From contig SEMN01000101.1 in NCBI GenBank assembly GCA_005408345.1, positions 1 to 64,000 on the forward strand: a DNA stretch of 64,000 nt. The letters are read 5' to 3'. Shown here one piece after another: positions 1-10,800 of the stretch. The notes beneath the pieces are model-generated. The model was not told where the DNA came from. It made no database searches and saw nothing but the letters and a program-made list of their open reading frames with translations. Origin of the DNA: Macquaria australasica. Its lineage: Eukaryota > Chordata > Actinopteri > Centrarchiformes > Percichthyidae. How positions within the stretch are numbered: position 1 is the stretch's first letter; each line of letters begins with the position of its first letter. Both the position numbers and the translations under genes were made by a program.

Positions 1-1
1 A

Positions 2-32
<31 letters not shown>

Positions 33-44
33 ATATATATATAT
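1..44. repeat. (AT)n microsatellite
   Basis: The window opens in alternating AT with a few GT steps. It is cut by the window edge. Confidence 0.9.
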
Positions 45-165
45 TTTCTTACTGTTGTGTTGAAAAAGAAGTTACTGTTACGCAGTAAACCTGTCAAAAG
101 TCTGAGCATGTAGCATCAGTATATTTGCCGCCCCGATTGTGAAAGTGAGTTCGCAACCCTGTGTT

Positions 166-167
<2 letters not shown>

Positions 168-203
<36 letters not shown>
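168..203. repeat. (AAT)n microsatellite
   Basis: About twelve AAT units directly abut the LINE tail that follows. On the minus strand this is the (ATT)n end of that LINE, so the microsatellite probably grew from the retrotransposon tail. Confidence 0.85.
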
Positions 204-620
204 CTTTATTTATAGAGCACTTTTCTAAAACCACGTTACAAGGTGCTTCACAGAAGGCAACAATTTCACAACTAGCAGATCTTAAACATTTTCCGATAGG
301 TTAATAACAAATGAAACAAGAAAACAAATAAAACCAGCAGAAGGGCAGTCAGTAAAAATCAAGAATAATCAGGAAAAGCTCTCTGATAAAAGTATGTTTT
401 AAGAAACGATTTAAAAAAAGGTCACTGATTCTGCTGACCTGATGTCCTCAGGCAGCTCGTTACAGAGCTTTGGGGCTCTTTTTTGGTTTAGGTACCTTTT
501 TGAAAAGTGCTTGAATTTTACCCTTAAAAATGGTACGAACCCTGTATTTTTATCTTTAACATCAGATCTTTAGATCTTCCCCTTGCTTTGAATAAAACAA
601 ATGTTTAGAAGGTTGGTCAC
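204..620 (-). mobile_element. 5'-truncated LINE fragment (L2/CR1-like 3' end)
   Basis: Read on the minus strand, 340-480 encodes the usual extreme C-terminus of L2/CR1-type reverse transcriptase proteins: residues like NELPEDIRSAESV, then FKSFLKTYF and a stop. It is followed by a short 3' UTR with the common 'aagtgctctataaataaagatt' style ending and an ATT repeat tail. No reverse transcriptase core is present, so this is a short dead copy. The upstream limit is uncertain. Confidence 0.7.
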
Positions 621-1892
621 CTTCATCAGACAAAGTTTACAGATTGCCTCGTTAATGTTATCAGGTTCCCTGTTTGCATTGGGTTTAAATTCAAAATATT
701 GCCAAATAGGCGCTTTTGCTTTTTTCGCTTTTACACCAAATCCTCCGACATCGTCTTGTAATGAGTGAAATCTTATCTGCTTATCCTGCTACTCTGTGCT
801 GCGACTCTGCTGCTGCATGGAGCAGCAGACACTTTCAGTTAACAATTGTAAAGTCTGGCGTCCGACTAAGTATTGGTACCACGCTTAGTATTTTACAATT
901 TTGAGTTTTTTTGTTTGATCAGCATGGGTGCTGATACACGAAAATTAACTAAATGGGTTTTATTTCTATTTTTTAACAAAGCAAAACGACGGTGGGAGTG
1001 GTGGGCAAGTGATGTAATCGGTGTATGCCCGAACACCGTGTAACACAGACTACCACGGCAAGCCTACCAGGCACGCCTTCCTGCCTATTTTCCAGTTCTC
1101 TCTGCTCTAGCACACCTGAACCAGCGGATACTCAAGCCCTGATCCAACAGTAAGGGTTGGTGAGTTGCATCATGACTCGTGATGCATTCATCTGCCTGGG
1201 ATAATATGTAAAATGGAGGAGAAGGGTCCACATAGGGTCCATCACACTGTAGTTTACTACCCTGTGTTCGTGTAGCAATAGAGTGCTGCTGACATGAGTC
1301 CTAAAACCCGGAAAAGACTTAGCATGTTTGCACTTCTGGTTCCTTTGCCTCGAAGTCAATGTGTTTCTGAATGGGTTTTTGGTTAGATGTCTGAAATAAG
1401 GTCCGTGGTTAACACAAGCTTAAGAGATTTTCATGTTTTGTTCTACAACATAAAATATGTCAGTAAATACCCCACTCGATAGCTAACAGTAACAATCTTG
1501 ATGATGATAGATAAATATGCCCTTTGTTTTCTTAGACGCCGTGCATTGTCTGGGAAAAGGTGAGAGGGAGGAAGATAGCGTAGATGACAATGTTTGTTAC
1601 CAAAATTTATTTTCAATGATTCCAGCCTACTGTGACAGAGAGCTTCTGTGGACCCTCGTTAAAGATATACCAACCACCCCGTGCAGTGGGCGCTGGGAAC
1701 CTCCAAATAGAATGTAAAATGTTTTGTTTTCTTGCCAGACGTTTTTTTTGCTGTGGTGTACAGGCAGGACATGAACATTGTATCGATAAATTACAGCACC
1801 CTACAAAGGAGCTTTGAAATGTAACAGAGGAAAATATTGTGTGGTAACATGGTAGACATGGCTGACTTGTTCTTTATCTTGGTCATTGACAG
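621..1892. other. NCAPD3 intron, no gene recognised
   Basis: AT-rich sequence upstream of the first recognisable NCAPD3 exon. Short open frames here (for example around 1517-1717) show no family resemblance and no NCAPD3 similarity. It is taken as intron because the first exon seen begins in mid-codon after an AG acceptor. Confidence 0.5.
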
Positions 1893-4800
1893 AGTGCAAG
1901 GAGGAGCTGCCAGCCTCGCTGCCTCTGTCCCAGTTCAAAGCAAACTTTCTCCCTACCAGAGTCAGAGCGCATGGAGTCATCACTTTAGGTAAACTGTCTT
2001 TCTCAGTTTATGTCTGTCTCCTCTGTGTCTCTTTCAGTAATGTCTGAGAAACATTGTTTGTAATGGGACACAAAATGATAGCCTTATCCTCCATGCCTTT
2101 CTGCCATCTCATCATACATTTAACGTTTCGTCTGTCTGGTTCAGGTAAACTGTGTCTGCAGCATGAGGAACTAGTCCAGAAGTACCTGCCAGTGTTTGCC
2201 AGGGAGCTGGAGGTTGGCACGGAGGTTGCTGTACGCAACAATGTGGTGGTAATTATGTGCGATCTGTGTGTTCAATACACCAACATCGTGGATCACTACA
2301 TCCCCAACATCTCCGCCTGTCTGCGAGACAACGAGGCTGTCATCAGGGAGCAGACTCTCATCATGATGACGAACTTGCTCCAGGTGAGAACTGTTCTACA
2401 CATTCTACACTAGGCTACAAAACCTCAGTAATCAATCATTTAATAAAAAAAGAAATGGGGTGATATCAACATCTCAGGGTATCCGCAGGGTCTTAAAAAG
2501 TATTAAAAAGTATTAAATCAGTTTAGCAAAAAATTAAGACCCTTGAAATGTATTAAAACGTCTTAATCTGCATTTTACGAGGTATTATTTTTTTGTACCT
2601 TTTTTTTCAGTGTCAATAGCCTATTCCAAATAGTCCAAATAGTTTTTATGCTAAAAGTTTGCGTGAAGTGGCCAGCGCATTTTCCATAGACTGGAGTGAG
2701 AACAGAGACGTTTCAGAAAGCTGTCATGTCGCGATCTTCTTCTCAATAAAACATCTTTGGTGAGACGTTTTGAGTCTTGGCCAATCAGAATCAAGATAAC
2801 TGCATCGTCTTCTTTTCCAAGGATGTATAAAGACACTTTCTATGTCGTACGTGCTCTGCCCTCTAACGGGCTTCGCTATTGGTTTATCCCCTCGAGGCTC
2901 CGCCTCGACACCTGAGTCAAAGTTCATGCACTCACCGTCCAATCAGGGGGTAGTCCCCTTCCCTATAAAACCCCAGTACGCGCATTGCTCATCTCCCTTT
3001 TTCTACTCAGCAACCTGATACTAGTCCACGAGCTTGTCACCATCCGGTGTCGCGGTACTAGATTGGGATATTAGCCTATGGAAGATTACTGAAGATGGCT
3101 GTTTTCCTGCGCCTCACTTGTCGGCGGACTCACACAACACCTGCTAAGGTCCTTGTTGGGCCCCCAGCATCAAGGTGAGTTGGATACCTGCCTTGACTGT
3201 CTCACGCTCCCCCCGGTGGAGCACGAGCGTCAGGCACAGTTTGCTGAGGCTGGTCGCTCCCTCCACTCTGGCCCAGTGCAGGGTGTGGGCCGACTTGACA
3301 GTCATTCGTCGGTCCAGACATCCAGACGATGATCGAGCGCCTGGATAGCACCAGGAAGGCATCTGAACACCTCGGCGCGCGCCAGCTGCAGCCACAGCGG
3401 TACCGGCAGCAGGGTCGCCGGTGTTAACTGGTGATATTTCCGTGCGTGAGTCAGATGTGTCGTAGGCGTGGCTTTTGAGGACCCATTGTTCGCTAACCAG
3501 GAAATAAACATTCTGATTGCTTCGCCTCTCTGTCACAATTATTTGTCTGAGACATTTAAACCATTGCAATAGAAACACTTCGCTGGAACATCACTTTTGG
3601 TCTCGACACTAATACATGAAAATATTAGCCGTCTTCATTTCAAAAATGTCATTCGTTGTCTTGTCACATAATGAAACAATAATGAAACGTCCTGTGCTGG
3701 AGTCGAACCTCTGAACCCTACACACGTCCAATCATGATTAGTACTGATGCCTTTCGCAGTGCGCCACGGAGAAGTTGAGGACAGTGGGAGACAGGAGACA
3801 ACGCATCCCTGTGCTGATATTGTGACAGTCACAATAGTAAACGCTTAATATAAAACCTGAATGTATCTAAAATGTGAGCCAAATGTGGTATTATATATGG
3901 TAGCCATACAATATAATGCTTTACAATATAACATACTGTAGCTTTACAATGTATTTTGGCAATACTGGCTGCCTGATCCACTAAAATCAAATACTTATAT
4001 AGGCAACATGTCAGCTGTGGTTTGAATTTAGAAAAGTGTAAGAATGTTACATATTTATGTTAACACTGGCCAAATATGCATATACACGTATACACACACG
4101 CTTTATTTTATTTTGTACATTTATTGCAAAAAATAGTCTCCCTCTGTGGAGGGATGGCCAACAAACTGTGTGGTACCACAGATTGCATGTGGTGCACTCG
4201 ATCTGAAAGGGAAAAAGAAAAACCACACCTTTTTACATGTTCATGTCACTCATACAGAGAGGGATGAAACATTGTTGGGTTCAAAGCTTAGCTTTGGTCC
4301 TTTCTGTGTGAAGTCAGTGTGTTCTTATGTCCTCCAAAAATGCAAAGACATGCTAGTTAGGTGAATTAAAATATACATTTTCAATAGCTGTGATTGTGAG
4401 TGTTCACCCAGTGATGTAGAGGTAACCTATCCAAGGTGCAACCCAGTCTTCCAACCGAATGTTGGTCTGTGTAATTAATCTTCGTACCCACTCATCAATT
4501 TCAGCCCCCGAGCTGTCCTCGCCACATGCCCGACACAGCTTGGAGAGGTCATCTGTAAAAATAACACAGACACTAATGTAGTCCGATGCCAATACAGGCC
4601 AGTATACCTGATAGAGTACTGTATACCTGAATCATTCAGCAAGGACATTGCAATTTCCAGCCTTAACCTAGCCACACCCTCCTGGTCCACAGGGTACTGG
4701 ACAGGTTGTTGGTGCAATATTTGCTCTGCAAGCTAAAAGGTTTCTGATAAGTATAATTATGGTAACTTTTTATATATGACAGATGGCCACAGACATAATC

Positions 4801-7800
4801 AAATTGTTACCTTGCACACAAACACGCCACAAGATGTTGTGTCCTGCTGTTTGGGATGTGCAATTGTGGTACATGCCCATTTCCCAATTGCTGGACACTT
4901 TTTGCGGACCAGAGCTCTACACAGAACACAGACTGATTACAGTTTGACAGTTTTAACAGAAGCCCATGTAAGATCCTTTTCAATTCAATATCAGTTGAAT
5001 TATTTTAAATGTCTTCACAGGGACAAGCTTATGTTAGCACTCCCTTGGTAGCTCACCGGGTAGAGAGCATACCATGTAGGCTGAGTCCTCACTACAGTGG
5101 CCAGGGTTTGACTCCAGCCCAGGCACTTTCTGCATGTCATCCCCACCCTTTGCTGCCTTGATCAATAGAAGTGAAGAGCCTAAAAAAAGCTAATCCTTTA
5201 CTCACCTTGTTACATCTTTGCAATGATTTATTTGGTCTTCAGTGGCCCCAAATGGATCCACGAACAAGGACCTCATCTCCTTAAGATACATGATCTATGG
5301 AAATGCAATAATAAATTATAGCGAACCCTTCGTACACCAGATGGTCTCATGGTAGCATCTAAATCTGTTAACATTTAAGATTACTTACAATGAGTGTCCA
5401 GTGTCCCTTGTCACATACGGCTCCAGCTGCCACATCATATTTTAAAAGGTCCAGCTAAAAAAATGCATACATATTCAAATCATAACATAACTGTATTGAA
5501 AACAGGATAAAAAAAACCCAAAATCCTACTCACCCTTCGTAAACCTTTTTCTGACCTTTGCCAGACTGAAGTCATCGCATATGAGTCCAGAATGACTGCA
5601 CCAGTTTTTCTTCCCACAATAGTGATAGGCATTTATGATCTACAAGAACGAAAGTAGGCCTAATTTGTGATCCACTGTAGTTCTTTAAAAAACTTTTAAA
5701 AAAACAAACATAAAAAAGTACCTGACTCTCCAACTCCTTTCCTGGGGCCAAGTCCAACAGATTGTGAGAAAATAATTTATATGGCCCAATTCTGGACCAT
5801 AGTGTGTCTGTTCTCTTTCCTGCCCATATGTCTCTGATTACTGTAAAAATATAATTGTTAGTTATTTGTTAAATGCATAATTTGGGGTGTACTTTGTGTC
5901 AGTTTACTCACAAGTTTCTGCTTCATTAGAAGGTTCTGGGGCCTTGTATGTCTGGGGCCCTTCAGAGGATGTTGACGGAGTCACAGATTCATATGTGGTG
6001 CATGTTTGTGGGACGTGTACGTTTGTCTGTTGCGGATTTGGTTCAGATGGACCAGCCAGAGGACAGGGATCCGACACCCTTCTTAGTTTGGCAGGGATCC
6101 TCTCCTCTGGCTGGAGATAATGTGTCAAATGATCAATGTTGATTTTTCTTTTTCCTTTTCCCTTGTCTGATATGAGATCTGCGCTTTTCCCCTCAAGATT
6201 GATTATTTTGAAGGGCCCCAGCATGTCCGCTTCCAGCTTGCCCCCTTTTCTTTGTTCTTGTCTCACATTTTTCAGCAGGACAAGGTCCCCAATTTTAAAA
6301 TTGTCCACCTGGCCCCTTTCTTCTTTTGCGAACTTTGTCTTGGCTTTTTATAACATTCTCCTTAACCGCCGTGAATATGGAGTCCTGCTTTTTTAGGCCT
6401 TCGCACAGGTCTTCTTTTATCAGCAGGTTGGTGACTTTGTCTTCAGTTACCTGCGAAAGATCACAGAATGTGGAGGACATAGATGGAATAGCTGACTGTT
6501 GATCCAAATTAAGAATATTAAAACTGATGAGAACATTAGAGAATCTTACTTCGTACTCCTTTGGCACCTCTGAAGGATACCTTGCCTCCCTCCCAAACAT
6601 CAAAAAATAGGGACTGTACTTGGTTGTGAGCTGTTTTTTAGTTCGAAGGCCGAACATAGTGGATTGCAGACAACGGTCCCAGGTTTTGGGGTGATCAGCC
6701 ACCAGTTTGTTTAAGGACCTCAAAATGCAGAATTCAAGTACAGACAAGAGGAGGCAGGACAGAATTGGAGTTCTCGTGTATGATAAAGCAACCGCTTTCC
6801 AAAAAGTACCATTAATGATTACATGTTCAGATAGGAACAGGACATCAATACATATTATTCTATGAGAGCTAGAATTCATTCAAGTATTGAAACAAAACAT
6901 ACCTCTGTATGGTGCCATTCAGTTTTTCCACAAGGCCATTGGTCTGTGGGTGATACGGGGAACACAGGCTTCTTTGGATGTCCAGCCTCTCACACAAGCC
7001 ATAGTTGACCTTGAAATGATCAGTTGGACAAACATGAAATAAGTCAGCACAGTGACAGTTAGTTACATACCGAGTTGTCATAATGCATCATTACTGTACC
7101 TTGTTGCGAAACTCTGTGCCCTGATCTGTTAGCAGCCTTTTAGGTGCACCAAATTTGTAAAAGAAATCAAGAATACAACTGGTTACCTCATCTGCTGCTT
7201 TGCTCTTTAGTTGGTAGGCCTCTGCCCATTTGGTGAAATAATCAACCATGACACATATGTACTCGTTGCCACCGTCTGTTAGAGTGAGTTTACCCACCAG
7301 GTCCATCCCAACAAGTTCAAGCGGCTCTGTGACCTGGGAGGGGAAAAAGGCATGAGCAATATATCACTGCTGATGTGTTTTGAAAGCTGATAGTGTACGC
7401 CACTGTTTCCTTTACCTCTATTGGACTGTACTCTCTCTTTTCTTTAATATTGCCTCTCTTGGCCTGGCACTGTGGACACTGAGCAATCTAAACAAAGACA
7501 ATGTCAAAATTATGACAAATATGTTGTGCAAATCAGACCTAATCAAACCTATAATAGGGCTTTGAGCATACAGTATCAGCAGGCATATCAGCATGAAATC
7601 GCCCAGGACAGCTGCAGAACCTAAGTTCAGTGTTACATCCACAGACAGGCTTTTGACATTTATAAAAATACACATTACACTCCTGTGTCCACTGAACCTG
7701 AATGTGTATTCCACCTCATTATTTTGAAGAGACCAACTCACCCACTTGCGAATGTCATCCTCCATGCCAGGCCAATAGTAACGAGTTATTATGGCACTGT

Positions 7801-10800
7801 GGGTTTTCTCCACTCCAGTGTCCACCAAAATGGCTGCTATGGAACTCCTCAAATATGTCGTTTGCTGTTTTTAGCACTGGACACAACTTTGGCCAGGTGC
7901 TCCGACTTGTTCCTTTTGCTTCTGCATATGTAGTACAGGCCTCCATCTGGTGTTTGAATGTCATGATATTAGATTTATTGGGAGTTTTACCATAGCAGAT
8001 GCTAATTGTTTTCCACATGTCCACAAGTCCACATGGCATGCATGCTTACCCTTTATCCTGAAGGTGTCAGCTCTTCTCTTAATCACATATTTTTCCTTGC
8101 TGGTTATGCCTTCAGGATACCGGTTATGGAGTTTCCAATCCAGAACCTCTTGCACAAGTTTGGGATCCATTTTCAACCACCCTATCTGTCCCTCCTTCTA
8201 CACCTACCTCCACCTGACTCACCTATCTACTCCTACACTTTTCTACTCTTACCTCTGTCTACTTACTTACTCTCTCCTCTTCACACACATACAACAAGAT
8301 ACACAATACAAATAACAAATGCACACAAACCACACCGCCAGAGACAAACAGATACAACAAACATACTCTTACCAGCCTCTCTCTAATACACACAAGCACA
8401 CCTCAATTACTCACCCACTGTCACTCACAAGAATAACCATTCACACACTTTCACTCTGTATAGCCTACCTATATTTCACTATGTCTTCTCGCTATGTCTC
8501 ACAAACCCACAAAGTTGTGACACGTAAATCAAACTTATATAGGCCATTCAACCCCAAATAATATGAAGCTACACCCTTGGGCGTAGTTATCCAATTTATG
8601 TCGCACTTTGCAAAATGAGAAACAGCCATGTCTGATCTGAATGAATTAAGTGTGCTGAATCATATAGACTATCGTTGTGATGACAGAGATCAATGTCTGT
8701 AGCCTTTAAATATAATAATATGATCCATAATATAATATCAATAATATATGATCCATGGTAGATACAGATGTTGTATCACAAGTTAATCTGGGCGTATCAC
8801 GCTTTGCTACAGCTAACTCACGCTGCGTTCGAGCGAGGTGTAAACAGACTTTTGTCTGTTACAGACTGCATGAAAGTATAAACAGCTCTCACCTTCGAGT
8901 CGACGATATATACTATAAATACAAGACTGACAACATGAACATTTAGTAAACTTTTAATTGACGTTTGCAGTGTTTTGAACAGGCATCGACACAGACACCT
9001 ATGCCATAGCCCTCGCTTTAAGCGTCCTGAGGTCGCCATCGCAACCACAGCCTCATGCACGGAAATATCACCAGTTAATTCAACACCAGTTAAACCGGAA
9101 CACCGGCGTTATCGCCCCGCGGAGGGGTCCAGTGGGGTGGATCACCAGCGGGGTGGCATCCACCAGCGGGGTGGTATCCACCAGCGTGGGTCAGCCGGGC
9201 AGGCTCCATCCTTCACGCCACTTGGCCGAATGACCATGGACGAGGCAGGGATGTCGGGCCAGTGCGGGACTCCGGATGCAGACAGTGCCAGCAACAACAG
9301 CCGTATTTTCACTATGAAAAGAAATGGATATGGTCTCTGAGACTCTTCTTACTCGCCCTGCACATATTCAGATACAGAGGTTCAGATGTTAGCGCTGTTA
9401 GCCATGGCTTTCTGGTATTAGCAAGGCGGCTAATAGTGTATTGTGTCATTGGCTTGCGAGTTGCCGCCGCTCCGATCAGCACGCAATCCGAGCAGGACGT
9501 GTGTTGGAGAACGGCGCCGCTCATACCATTATAACAGCGTCTCTGAGATGTTTTCTTATTCACACTGTACATTCTGATACACAGCTTGTTCAGATGTTTG
9601 TACTGGTAGCAATGACTTTTCTGGTATTGGCAAGGCAGCTAATAGTATGTTTGTGCCATTGGCTTACGAGTCGGCGCCGCTCATACATTATAACCGTGTC
9701 TCTGAATGTTTTCTTACTCGCACTGTACATTCTGATGGTCTCTGAGAGGTTTTCTTCTAGCACTTTACATTCTGATACACAGGTTGGTTCAGATGTTAGC
9801 GCTGTTGGCCGTGATCTTCAGCCATTAGCACGACGGCTAATAAGTTGTTTATGTGTCACTGACTTGCTAGTCGCCGCCGCTCTCTTCGGCATACTACCCG
9901 GGTAGGGTGTAGGCCGGAGGATGGCGCCACGCATATGGTAGCTCCTACTGGTGACGCGGTTTCGACCCATGGTGGTGAAACGGCGTCATCACGGGTGCAG
10001 TGTATTCACACTTTGGGGTTCCCGTGGGTTCATAAAGTCTCAAGTTGAGCCGCGTAACTCTGCAAGCATGGTTAGCGGTGCTAGTCGCTGCCATTTTGGA
10101 TTTTTCGCATGTTAACGATCAGACAGCTTCTGGAATGCATTCGGCCAGGCAACTGGATGACATCCATCGATCTGACCGACGCATATTTCCATGTCCCCAT
10201 CCTGCAGCGTCACAGGAAGCACCTGCGCTTCGCGATGGACGGTCAATGTTATCAGTTCGGTCGCCTTCCGTTCGGATACTCCCTCTTCCCACGCACATTC
10301 TCCAAGTGTGTGGAGACGGCGTTGGCATTACATAAACGATTGGCTGATTCTTGCTGCCTCCAGACAGGAGGCCAAGGCCCACACAGCGCTGGTCATTCAG
10401 CACATCACGCGGCAGGCATGTGGCAGAACTCCTCCCGGCACATCAACTTGCTGGAACTGACGGCGGTACAGAAGGTGCTGCACCACTTCGCCCCTCAGCT
10501 CAGAGGGAGGCATGTCATGGTACGCTCAGACAACACCACGACTGTGGCTTACCTGAACAGGCAAGGGGGGGTTTGCTCGCCAACACTACACAGGTCGACA
10601 GCGTCCATCTTGATCTGGGCAGATCTCTACCTGTCTTCCTTGAGGGCTCGCTACGTTCCGGCTCCCCTCAACACGGGGGTAGACAGGATGTCCCGGGAGG
10701 GTCCGTTGTGGGAGGAATGGCGCCTCTCCTTGGAGGTGGCAGCACTGGTCTGGCAGCGGTTCGGACAACCGGTGGCCGACCTGTTTGCGAACAGAGAGAA

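Larger units (their letters stand above)
3422..9102 (-). mobile_element. Ginger1-like (Gypsy-integrase-related) DNA transposon
   Basis: A 5681-bp element begins with TGT and ends with ACA, flanked by CCGG at 3418-3421 and 9103-9106. Its inverted ends share 'AACTGGTGATATTTCCGTGC' with one mismatch just beyond. CCGG (or CCGT) duplications, TGT/ACA-like termini, an integrase-like transposase with a GPY/F region and a C-terminal Ulp1-type protease are the published hallmarks of the Ginger1 group. The single gene inside is on the minus strand. Insertion was into the ORF1 of a DIRS element. The coding copy has frameshifts, so this copy is probably not self-mobile. Confidence 0.85.

Noticed and set aside
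1517..1717. Open frame after an AG site near the start, possible earlier NCAPD3 exon
   Set aside because: Its residues do not match NCAPD3, and the exon at 1893 already supplies the expected upstream sequence.
3692..3772. Functional tRNA gene
   Set aside because: The A and B boxes are good but the anticodon and TpsiC arms do not pair properly.
4404..8176. Gypsy retrotransposon or endogenous retrovirus pol gene
   Set aside because: Only integrase-like domains are present, split by introns and followed by a C48 protease, with no RT, RNase H, gag or LTRs. This fits a Ginger1 DNA transposon.
4404..8176. A working domesticated GIN-type host gene
   Set aside because: Three frameshifts, terminal inverted repeats and a target duplication argue for a dead transposon copy.
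3424..9078. TTAA as target duplication of the Ginger-like element
   Set aside because: TTAA flanks the 23-base perfect part of the ends, but it is itself inside the inverted repeat, and this choice leaves stops in the split DIRS frame; CCGG with TGT/ACA ends fits better.
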